A stretch of 64,000 bases of DNA, from positions 124,001-188,000 of the forward strand of contig NW_025408680.1 in NCBI RefSeq assembly GCF_020360975.1. Direction: 5' to 3'. Source of the DNA: Hirsutella rhossiliensis. Lineage: Eukaryota; Ascomycota; Sordariomycetes; Hypocreales; Ophiocordycipitaceae. Both the position numbers and the translations under genes were made by a program. The notes beneath the pieces are model-generated. The model worked only from the letters and a program-made list of their open reading frames with translations, was not told the origin of the DNA and ran no database searches. Below, piece after piece: positions 49,052-60,100 of the stretch; the stretch's first letter is position 1; each line of letters opens with the position of its first letter.

Positions 49052-49535
49052 TATAACGACTAGTATTATTCTTAAGGGATAAACCTATCGAGGGGTTTAT
49101 ATTAGTAGATATAATAGGGCGTAGTCTAAGTAATAATAAGTATATTATATTAGTAATAAGTTAGAGGTTATAGACTATAGACTATAACTAGGTAATTAAG
49201 TAATCGGAATTAAAGATAAGATCGTAATAGAGATCGTAATAATTATAATATTAAAAGCTATCGAGCTATCTATTTAAAGGAGTATTCTATTCCTTCCTTA
49301 TATATCTTAAGAGCTTCCCTAGATCGTAGAGAGCACTAGGTAATCCCGTTATCTAGGAGCGCTAGAGCGCTAGAGCGATCCTACGATCCTAGCTATAGAG
49401 CGTTAGAGCGCTAAAGCGATCCGTTGCTCTAAACTTAATTAGCCCGTCGGTCCGTTTAATATTCCTTACTCCCTACGTTACGTAACCTCGTAATATATAT
49501 TAGTCCCCGCGGTTTACTAGACCGTGGTCGTAATA
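49052..49535 (-). repeat. Gypsy-1 5' LTR
   Basis: 484 bp, same ends as the 3' LTR (tataacgac ... cgtaata on the plus strand). Confidence 0.9.
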
Positions 49536-49540
49536 CTTAT

Positions 49541-50791
49541 AAGATATATCTATAATAGTAGTATACCTTAGCGAAGCTAATCCTCTCGCTTACTTTTTCT
49601 ATAGCGACCGACTTATCTATAGATAGGTCTATAACTATAATACCGCTCTCTTACTAAAGTTATTACTATAATTTAAAAACGTGCTAGTATAGTATTAATA
49701 CGCTTAGGTATATACGCCTAAGCGCTATTACTTATAAACTCGCTTAAGTACCTTAGGAGGTAGTTAATAACCTTAACTTATAATAAAGCTTACTCTATAA
49801 GTAGCTAATTTACTACTTTTATTAGAAAACTATCGCGACTTATTTTTAGTTTAATTATTATAGATAATACTATTTCTAGTATCCTCCCTAGTAGCTAATT
49901 AACTACCTACTAAGATAATATATAGTAATCCTATATACGCGCTTTTATATTATATTACCTAGGAAAGTACTAAGGAAAGGTAACTTAGGGCATTCTACTA
50001 GCCTTTTCTATATATAATATAGCGATGCCTTATTTACTTTAGACCTTTAAAAGGAACGTCTTTTAACTTTAAGATACTATATCCTTATAGCGGTATATAG
50101 CGACTTAAAAAGTAATATTAATCGCGTTACGCTTATAGTAATAAGCCTTATTATATAAAACTATACTTAGATTCTTTATCTTTATAGCTCCCTATAACTA
50201 CTATAAGTAATTAATATATCCCTCCTTACTCTTAGTATTACGCTAGTTAAGCTATCTATAATCCTTATTAAAGGGAAATAGAGCCTTAACCTTTAACTTT
50301 AGCGGTTCTTATAATTATCTTTAGTAACTATATTTTAAAGTATCTTAATAGCTATAAAGAAGTTTAGTTTTAGTTAGGAAAGTAAGCGCCTTAAAGCTTT
50401 TAAACTTAAAAGTTAACTTAAAAGAGTAGGGAATTAACTAATTTCTTAATATAAGAAAAGATTATAGGCTAGGATATTATACTAGCTTAATAGGGTTAAG
50501 GCCTATTACCTAAATCTTATATAAGGGAAGGGGGTAAGGTAGCTAAAGTACTTACTTAACTCCTTTATATTAAGCCTACTCTTATAGGACTTAGCTTACT
50601 ATTTACTACTTTAGCGAGATAGATACTTATATAAGTAACTATAAAATACCTTATAATAAGGGTACCTTTTATTTTCCTTAGTAGAGTAGTTACTCTTTAT
50701 ATATAGCGTTATAAGGTATAATAAGCTAAGAGGAGGATAGTAAGATACTAAGGTAAAAAGAGCTTATAACCCTTAACTTAAGTATTAGTTT
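49541..50791. other. RIP-degraded DNA, unassigned
   Basis: Continuation of the sequence interrupted by Gypsy-1, up to the TRIM. No motif was recognised. Confidence 0.4.
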
Positions 50792-50796
50792 ATAAT

Positions 50797-50869
50797 TATC
50801 GCGTATACTATATACGTTAATTAACGCTGTCGCTTATATTTAATAGGCGGCTATATCTTTTTCGTAATA
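50797..50869 (+). repeat. TRIM 5' LTR (73 bp)
   Basis: Matches 51092-51164 over its whole length; differences are almost all of the RIP type. Confidence 0.9.
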
Positions 50870-51091
50870 GTTATAAGCTTAGGCGGAGGGGTTACCCCTC
50901 TAGGAACTTCCTAGTAACTATATACGCACTTCTAGCTAGCTTAGTGCGTATTACCTAAAGGCCCGAGGTTTAAGTCCCGCTAAAGTAATTACGCGGTATT
51001 AGTATAGGGCCTGCCTATATAAAAATTCCTACTATAGTCTAGGATATCTAGGTATCCCGGGACGAATTAACCTGATATCCTTAAGGGGGTA

Positions 51092-51164
51092 TATCGCGTA
51101 TACTATATACGTTAATTAACGCTATCGCTTTTATCTAATAGGCGGCTATATCTTTTTTATAATA
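51092..51164 (+). repeat. TRIM 3' LTR (73 bp)
   Basis: Same length as the 5' copy; a more RIP-mutated end (ttttttataata in place of tttttcgtaata). Confidence 0.9.
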
Positions 51165-51169
51165 ATAAT

Positions 51170-52429
51170 ATTAAACTGTCTTTAGTTTTAATAGCTACTC
51201 TAGACCTAGTAGTACCTTACTCCTTTTTAAAATTCTTAGACTTAGCTTAAGGCTAGCTAAGTTTAATTTTTAACTTAAGCTATATAAGTTAGCTTTACTA
51301 TCCTAAGGACGTATATAATATTATTTAGCTTACTATATATACCTTAGCTAGCGTTTCGCTTAAACCTACTATAGTATTAAGACCTAAGTATATAAGTATA
51401 CTAACTTACCTTTATATATATAAACTAAAGCGTTAACTACTTATAAAAGAAGGATATAAATAAGTAAGTAGATACTTAGACCGTTCTATAGCTTTTTAAA
51501 GACTAAGTTACTATAGTATAAAGTAGATATCTATAAAAGGTTAGTTTATATACCTCTAAGTAGCTAGTAAGTTATTACTACTTAGGAACGGACTTTTAGC
51601 GCTACTTAATATTAAGTAAGCTATAGTAAGTAATTTAAAGTATAAGGTATCCTTTACTTTTAGATATAGGAGCAAAGAAATATATAAGTTACCCTACTAC
51701 TATTTTCTTACTATATCGATAAGCTTTTTAATAGTCTTTAAAGATATAGACTTACTTAATAAGGAGCCGCTTCCTTATAAGTAGATAGGTTACCGCTATA
51801 ATTACTAAGGGCTAGTACTTTCTAATAATAGCTTATTAGCCCCCTTGCCCTAGAACCTAGGCTCTATATATTATAAAGTAAGAAATACTAAAAGAAGTCC
51901 GCCTATTAAAACTAAGTTACTTAACGCTATACCTACTAATAACTTATATAGCCTATTTACTTTACTATAAGATAACTAAGAAGAAATTAGTTTATTATAG
52001 CTAACTTTCTATATCTTAATATCTAATAATTATAATTAGTTTAAAGTTAAGGGGTATCTTAAAAATAAGCTATTAAATAGAGTTAAGATTAAGTATAATA
52101 TACCTTAGGATAGGTTTTAAAGTACTAAATAAAATAGGGCTTAAAGAACTCCTTAAAAACTATTTATCCTTTATATAAAATAAGGCTAGAAAGGTAAGGA
52201 TATAAGCTTAGGTCTAAGTAGTATTTAAGAGTAAGTAGCTAAAGCGTATTTAGCTCCTAAGTAAGTATCGGGGCGTTTATAGCTATTAAAGGGGCTAGCT
52301 ATAGAATAAATAAATAAATATTACTTAATAGGCCTATGCCTTTATAAGGCCTAGATATTTAGCTAACTATAATTCCTTTTAACTACTTATAAGCCCTTAC
52401 TTCTTATATTATTAATATTAATAAATAAG
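51170..52429. other. RIP-degraded DNA, unassigned
   Basis: AT-rich DNA between the TRIM and the inverted-repeat element; no recognisable domain. Confidence 0.4.
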
Positions 52430-52850
52430 TATAGTTAATAGCTATATTCTTTATATATTTAGTATTTTATCCTTAGTAGCTAAAGTATAGTCTATTACTA
52501 TATAAAGCTATTTAATAATAGTATTAACTTATTTATAATTACCTTAACTATAGTCTTTATTTTTTATTAAGCCTTCTTATTATAATAGTAAATTTAATTG
52601 CTACTTTAACTTCCTATATATCTAGCGCCTAATTCTTTAACTTATATATTATTTTCCTTTTACTAAAGTATAATAAGTTCTTAATATTTATTTTATATAT
52701 TATATTATAATCTTATATTCTACTATTTATTTTTAATGTCGAAAAAAAAGATACTTAGTAGTCTTTAGTACCTAGCTATAATCTTATAGGTCGGATTCCG
52801 CTACCCCGATCTTATATAGGTAGTTATTAAGCCTTAATATACTAGTATAA
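52430..52850 (+). repeat. Left inverted arm
   Basis: Reverse complement of 55970-56398; differences are mostly C/T and G/A. Confidence 0.85.
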
Positions 52851-52999
52851 AGCTATAATAGTATACTAGCTTCTCTCTTATTAAGCGTAAATATATAGCT
52901 TATATATATTTACTAGGTAACGCTTTATCTACCTTTTTTAAATATTTACTAACTTTTATACTTAAATTATCTTTTAAGAAGCGTTTATAGCTTTATAAA

Positions 53000-55300
53000 G
53001 CTATATTAATATAACTAATTATAAATTAGTAGTAATATTATTTCTTAAATATAGCGGCCGGTTTAGCTTAATATCTAGTACTACTTACCTTATAGTTTAG
53101 TAGCCTATATATTCCTCTATACTTATAGTAGTATTAAGAGATACTTACTTATCTTATTAAGGCTAATAGGTATAGTAAAGAAGCGATTATTTAGTATAAG
53201 ATAGTATATATAATAGAACTTATAAAGGTAAATATTGCCCTTAATAATTAGTTAGAAAGCTCTATAGCCTTATTAAGTAGTTATTATAACGCCTCTTATA
53301 TCTCCGCTTATAGTAGAAATATAGCTATACTCGCGCGATATATTATTATCGTTCGCTAGTAAATATAACCCGCTTAATACTTATTAGTTTATACGAGGCT
53401 ATTATCTTATAAGCTTTTAAGCTTAGATAAGGTTATACCCTTAGGTTATTAGCCTAAGTATTAATACTACTTTTAAAGTTATTATTATTATCTTATTTTC
53501 TAAGAAGTAATACTTTAGTAAGGGCTAGCTAGGTAAGGGGACTCTACTTATAGGAGCTTAGCTAGCCGCGGTTATAATTACGTAGCTAGTATAAGCCTTT
53601 AAATATATACCTTTAAATATTTAGTAGCTATTCTAGCCTATAGTAGAATAATAGTAAGATTAAGTAAGTAGTTAGCGGATAATTAGTACTATAAGATAAA
53701 TTACTAGCTATTATATAAGAGACGTTTAAGGGAGAAGGTCGGATATAAAAAATATAGGGTATTACTCTTAGACCCTTTTACTTATTATAGGTGCCTAGGT
53801 TCCTATTAACTACGGCCGATTCTAGCTTTATAATAATATAGTAAGTCCTTATCCTAAGCGACTAATAATACCCTTACTTTTAGCTACTAAGTAGTACTAA
53901 GCTATAAGGGCTATAACCCCTTTATAATAAAGGAAATCGTCTTTACTATAGCTAAAAAGTAAGCTAGCGTTAAGTAGTATTACTATCCTTACTAAGTAGT
54001 AGTAAAAGGGTCTAAAAGTAATGCCTTAAGTTTCCTTACTTAACTTATTTCCTATAACTTATCTTTATAATAAATAGTAAGGTAATTATACTAGCCCTTT
54101 ACTAATAACTTAACTTTACTATTACTTTACTATAAGGTTATAATAATTCCCTGCTAATAAACTAGTATATTAGTATAATATAGAGATATATTTTAATAAA
54201 GATAGTATATAATATAGCTAGTATATCTTCCTCTTACTAACTTATCTAAGATTAGTTATAAATAAGCCGATCTACTTACTTAATAGCTATACCTTATTAA
54301 GATCTCTAGCTATATTTACGGCTAGATTATACTATTATTAATACGCGCTATAGTAGTCCTTAATATCGCTATAATTAATAGGTAATTTAAAAGCCTCCTC
54401 TTATAAAATACTAAATAAGTACCTTAATAATTCGCGACTTACTAGTCCTACCCTTACCTTTAATAAACTAGTAAAGCTAGCTAATATAGCTTCTATTGTT
54501 TTATTATATTAAATTAAGCTAGCGGTATATAATTAAGAAAGCGATTTAGTATATCTTATTTAGTATTAGCTATATTATTAACTCTTTACCTACTATAGAG
54601 AAAGATAGGCTTAATTAAACCTATATTCCTACCTTTATATTATATATAGTCTTATTAAAGTTAGCTATTGCTATTTTAATATTATCCTCTTTAAAGCTAG
54701 CTATAATACTTTATAATATAATACGGTAGCTACTTTCGTAGACTATAGTTATACTTTATAAGTCTTATAATATAAGGTATTATAGTATATAGAAATTTAT
54801 ATAGATATAATAAAGATATCTTTAAAGTCTATACTATTTTTAGGTTTTAACGATATACTAAGAACTAGCTACTATATTTAAGATATTAATAAGAATAAGA
54901 CTTTTTATACTTAGCGGCGTTTTACTATTATAGCTAAAGGCTTTAAAGCTTAAGAATAAACGCTTATTAAATATAGTACTAGAATTATAAAGCTAGAAGA
55001 AAAAGTAGCTTAGTTATAGAGAGGTAAAAAGAGGAAAGTAATTTTAAACCTAAATAAGCGGTTTATAACTCTTAGTAAAGCTTTAGTAGCTAAGGAAGCT
55101 ATTTTTTAAATTAAAAGCTAAGAAATACTTATTATAAGGAATTTTAATACTAAGGAGGAAGAGGTCTTAAAAGTAAAAATAGTATTAGTAATTATAGTTA
55201 AGGGAGCACTTAAGTTACTTCTTATTACTACTAGGTTTAAGAAAGTAGTAAAAAAGCGCTAGAATTAATAAGAGCGTTTATTTCTTTATAAAATAATATA
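53000..55300 (+). pseudogene. Possible transposase relic inside the inverted-repeat element
   Basis: Between about 54880 and 55270 the plus strand reads a charged, Lys/Glu-rich chain (for example I-I-K-L-E-E-K-V-A, then L-N-K-R-F-I-T-L-S-K-A-L-V-A-K-E-A), which looks like the coiled-coil C-terminus that follows the catalytic domain in fungal pogo-type transposases. Earlier parts are too damaged to place a catalytic motif. Both the start and the end are approximate. Confidence 0.3.
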
Positions 55301-55969
55301 ATTTTTATATTTATTATTTTAAGTTTTAATTATATTATATATAGTTTAAATATTAGACTTTTAGTAAGGATCTTTTTAAATACGCTACTTAAAGGGGGGT
55401 ATTACTTAAGGGGGGGTAAGGTATAGTAAAGTCCCCTATAACTATATTTACTTACTATTTAGTTTTACTATAGAAGCCTACCGCTAATATATATATCTCT
55501 CTTACTACTCTTAGTAGCGCCTCTTTACTCTTCCCCTTAATATATATAATACTACTATTAGATCTAGGTTTAGTAGCTAAAGGATTACCGCTACTAAATC
55601 CGCTAACTATATTACCGCTTACTTTACTTTAAGGTTACTTTATACCTAAAATATACTCTAGATTAGCTAGCCGGTCTTATATATCGTCGCTAGTAACTTA
55701 TTATTCTTACTTAGCTACTATAGTTTATTTAGCTTATAATTACCTTATTATTTATCCTCCTTATATATAGAATCCTATATATAAATAGGCTTAGAGACTA
55801 TTTTAGTAGTACTATAAATAGTAATATAAGCGATAGTATAAGCGACTCTACTACTAGTAATAGCGTTTTATACTTAATTTTAAACTAAAAGGGGAAAAAT
55901 ATTATTAGTAAAGATACTAACGGTAGTATAATAATAGAGATCTTAATATTAAACCTTAACTACCGCGGC

Positions 55970-56398
55970 TTTAAGGTTAATATTAATATATTAAGGCTTA
56001 ATAACTCCTTATATAAGGTCGGGGTAGCGGAATCCTACTTATAGGATTACGGCTAGGTATTAAAGACCTTAAAGTATTTTCTTTTTTAATATTAAAAGTA
56101 AATAGTAAAACGCGAGATTATAATATAATATATAAAATAAATATTAAGAACCTATTATACTTTAATAAAGGGAAAATAGTATATAAGTTAAAGAATTAAG
56201 CGCTAGATATATAAGTAGTTAAAGTAATAATTAAATTTACTATTATAATAAGAAAGCTTAATAAATACTAGGGACTATAGTTAAGGTAACTATAAATAAG
56301 TTAATACTATTCTTAAATAGCTTCTTATAATAATAGACTATACTTTAGCTATTAAAGATAAGATACTAAATACTTAAAAAATATAGCCTTTAACTATA
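55970..56398 (-). repeat. Right inverted arm
   Basis: Inverted partner of 52430-52850; ends five bases before the SINE tail repeat. Confidence 0.85.
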
Positions 56399-56403
56399 GC
56401 TAT

Positions 56404-56694
56404 TTATTATTATTATTATTATTATTAAGATTATACTAATAGCTTATTTAAAGGTATCTAAAACTTTAGCGTTAAATAAAAGGGAAAACCTAAAGTACTT
56501 AAAGGAAATCCCTCCTTTCTTTTATAGCTATTCTACCCTTATACTAGGTCGCGAATATAATATATAAGAATCTTATACTAGCTATCTTAGGTATTATTAT
56601 AGTTAGTTAAAATCGTATTAGCCCTATTATAAAGTAACCTTAGAAAGTAACTCCTTTATATATATAAGGTATATAGCGTTAATCGGTAGTATAA
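56404..56694 (-). mobile_element. RIP-mutated SINE fragment, 3' part, cut by Gypsy-2
   Basis: Starts with (TTA)7 and then aligns base for base with 8008-8286 of the undamaged SINE, with C-to-T/G-to-A changes (for example tacgtacgcgggg there, tatatatataagg here). The match stops at 56694 where the Gypsy-2 LTR begins. The tRNA-headed part of the SINE should lie beyond Gypsy-2, outside the window. Confidence 0.88.
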
Positions 56695-57149
56695 TATTAC
56701 GACCACGGCTACTAGGCCGCTAACGGTCGACCGCGTTAAGCACGTAACACGGTCTAATAAATAAATAGTTAGCACGACTATCTAATAGATATAGGATTAA
56801 GGGGATCGTAGAGATCTAAGTAATCTAAGATTAATAAGATTACTACGCTCTATACGATCTAACGTTAGGGATTATAGCTAGGCCTATAATCTAAGAATAG
56901 TCTCTATAGGTATATATAGCTACCTACTTTTACTCCTTTAAATAAATAGCTCTCTAGCTTTTAATATATTATAGATCTTTATTATAATTCTATCTTTAAT
57001 TCTAATTACCTAGTTATAGTCTACGGTCTACGACCTCTAACTTATTACTAACGTAATATACTTATTATTACTTAGACCACGCCCTATTATATCTACTAAT
57101 ATAAACCCCTTAATAGGTTTATCCCTTAGGAATAATACCGGTCGTTATA
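56695..57149 (+). repeat. Gypsy-2 5' LTR
   Basis: 455 bp from tattacgaccacgg to cggtcgttata. The last 260 bp match Gypsy-1 and the solo LTR at 23827; much of the first 200 bp is different from Gypsy-1 though the interiors are close. Confidence 0.9.
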
Positions 57150-60100
57150 CGTTAAAAGCTTTTATTTAGTATAATACCGCGTTACTCTAAGTAATATTAT
57201 AACTATTAATATACCTATATAGTAAGCTAGATTAACTAACTCTAGAGCTACTATATTACCTTAGGATATAATACGCGAAATTATTACCCTTTAATATAAG
57301 GTATAGTTACTTAGGAATAAAGGAGGTAATAGATAAGTTAAGGACCTTAGAGAAATAGTTAAACTAAAATAGCTAGGACTATTTAATAGTACTTATAGTA
57401 TGCCTTAAGACTTTCTTACTTAGCTTAAGGCCTACTACCGGTTTTACCTTATAAAACTTTCGGACTTAGTCGAAAAGGTACTCTATATAGGAAATTATTT
57501 ATCTAAAATAGTACTTACTTAGTTTAGACCTATTATAAGGGACTTTCTCGATAATTAACTAGCGCGATAAGATAATAAGATAAACGAAGTCTTTATTAGT
57601 TTCTAAGGATTCGAAGACGCTATTATAAAGGTATTTAAAATAACTAATAAGGAACGAGAAGCTAAATAAAAACTTTAAGAACTCTAATAAAGGATCTTAA
57701 TATCGGATTATACTATAAAGTTCTATTAAGTTACCTTAAAGCTTAATTAAGATAATAAACCTCTTATATTACGATTTTATAATAGGCTTAAAGAAGAAGT
57801 TAAGGATAAGCTTTATAAGGAAAATCGACTTAATAACCTCTTAGACTATATTACTATAGTAGTATAAATTAACGATAGATAGTATACGCGATACTAAGAA
57901 AAGAAATAAGAAAGAGAAAACTAAAACCCTTCTTATAAGAATAACTTTAACTAACGCGCTAACTATAAAAAGAAGCGTAAAACACTTATTACTTACGCCT
58001 ATATAACTAACCTAGGTAGGATAGACCTAAATATAATATAAAAAAGTAAAAGAAAGTATTTTAACTATAAGAAACTTAGATATTACTTTAAAGAATATAA
58101 ATAACCTTATAAGGAGAAGAAAACCTACTAGGTACTAGCCTTAAAAGGTAAGAAATACCTAAACGCTATTAATAGATAGGAACTAAAGTATAAACTCCTT
58201 AGTTAGACTATATATTATAATAACGAATATATAGTATACTTAAGCGATAAGAACGGTACCGGATAGTTCTTAAAGCTATTAAAGAAGACCCTTATAATAA
58301 TATAATAAAGGGATCCTAAAATATAGAAATAAGTTAAATTTATAGAACTAAAATACCCCTATCTTAAAGGAGTCTTATAAGACTAGATTAGGAAAAACGG
58401 TAAACGATTCTAAGAAGATATATAAAATAAAAATCGATAATAGCGATAGGTAGTCTATAAATAATATAATAAAGAAGATAAGGATATAGCCTTTATACTT
58501 ATAAAACTTAGATAATAACTTAAAGAGGAATAATAAAGTATCGATAATATAAGCTTTAAAGAATAAGAAATACCTAGAGAAATAGAAGATAAGAACGAAC
58601 TTATACTACTACCCTTACTACTAAGGGAAAATACTACGATTAAAGAATACGCTCTATACTTTAAAGAATTTAAAGAAATACTTAAAATTAAAACTTAATA
58701 AATACCTTAAATTCTTATAGAAAACTAATAAGCTATATTAATTCGATATTAACTAGTACTATATAAAGGAGACTATACTATAGCTATTACTATAGTCGAT
58801 ACGTTTATAGCTCTATAATAAGAATAGTAACTATAAAGAGAATTTAAAGATAATCTATAAATACTACTTACTTATAAGTATTATAAGTATATTTTATAGA
58901 TATTATACGTCTACCTAAATTATATAATATACTTTTAGATAAAGGTATAATATAATGCCTTCTTAGTTAAGTTTAAGGGATAAGTACTTTCGAAACCCTA
59001 CTTAAGTATAGAACTAGACTACTAGAAAATTAATAAACGCTACCTAGACGACTAAGTTATATTATTAGAACCCGATTATAGTACGCTACTTAAATACCGC
59101 GATAATTATAGTTTATTAACGAGATATCTTTTAAAGATATATAAAATCTACGAATATACTAAAATAAAGGAATAGTATAGCGCTACATACTTTAAGGTAT
59201 CTAAACCCTTAATCTTTTAAAGACTTATATAATAAGTTAAATATAATAAAGAAGATTATAACGAATATATATACTTAAACTATAGAGTTTATAAATATAA
59301 AAAGGTATAAGTATAGTATAAATAATATAACGGTATACTAAAAGATTATTAGTAATATATATAAAGGCTATATATTATATTCGACTAAGGAAGAATTAAT
59401 AAGGAAATACTATATATAAAATAGAAAGATATAGAATAAAAACTCGACCTTTAGTATAAAAATAAATAAAATTATAAAGTATACTATATAATTAACTATA
59501 AAGTAGTATAATATAAATAATATAGTATTAAGAAATAAGAAATCTTCGATTAGCTATAAGAAATTAGTCTCTTAAGCCCTAATATAATACTATATAACGA
59601 AAATATAAAGAAATAATATTAATAATAAATTAAAGAAGAATACCTAAATAAAATAAATAAAAACTAAGTAAAAAACGAGGTACGCTATCTATAAAAGGGC
59701 TATAGACTAGCACGATATAATAAGATCTAAGGACCCTATATATAGCAACGGTAAGCTATAGCGACTAAATAGTATTAGATATTTAAATCGCGGGATATTA
59801 CGTATATATACTTTTAAACTATAGCGCGATAGGTAATTATATTTTACCTAAAGTCGTTAATCGTTACTAACTTATATAAAGATATAAGAAAGATCTATAT
59901 AAACTTATAAATATCGAAGGAGAGGCCTTTAACTATAATAACGGAATTATTAATATAGAGATTAATTACCTTAATATTAATATCTAGGGCTACGATAAAT
60001 AAGTTAACTTTAATATTATAGATATTAAAGAATATAACCTTATATTAAGACTTTTATAGCTATAGGAAAGTAACCTACTAATTAACTAGAAAACTAACTA

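Larger units (their letters stand above)
41655..49535 (-). mobile_element. Gypsy-1, full-length RIP-mutated chromodomain Gypsy
   Basis: 484-bp LTRs at both ends (41655-42138 and 49052-49535) and a perfect 5-bp duplication cttat (41650-41654, 49536-49540). The interior, read on the minus strand, holds gag knuckle, protease, reverse transcriptase, integrase and a C-terminal chromodomain, the order of fungal chromoviruses (Metaviridae-like). It is nearly colinear with Gypsy-2 at 56695 onward. Confidence 0.93.
50797..51164 (+). mobile_element. TRIM-type miniature LTR retrotransposon (368 bp)
   Basis: Two 73-bp direct repeats (50797-50869 and 51092-51164), each starting tatcgcg and ending taata, bound a 222-bp non-coding interior. 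A primer-binding-site-like gttataagcttagg follows the first repeat and a polypurine tract (aaggggg at 51083-51089, then ta) precedes the second. A perfect 5-bp duplication ataat flanks the element (50792-50796 and 51165-51169). These are the defining parts of a terminal-repeat retrotransposon in miniature. It has no protein and must be copied by another element's enzymes; the shared LTR start, primer site and tract point to Copia-B-like elements. The interior contains a Pol III B-box-like ggtttaagtcc at about 50968. Confidence 0.88.
52430..56398. mobile_element. DNA-transposon-like element with about 430-bp inverted arms, RIP-mutated
   Basis: The arms 52430-52850 and 55970-56398 are reverse complements over about 420-430 bp, sharing for example ggtcggggtagcgga-like sequence at 56020 and its complement at 52790. 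Outer ends read tatagttaa on both sides, compatible with a TA target. The 3.1-kb interior has coding-like stretches on the plus strand, ending at about 55270 with a Lys/Arg-rich tail. The layout suggests a Tc1/pogo-like transposon with long terminal repeats, but no DDE motif was confirmed; two inverted copies of a shorter repeat are an alternative. Confidence 0.5.
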
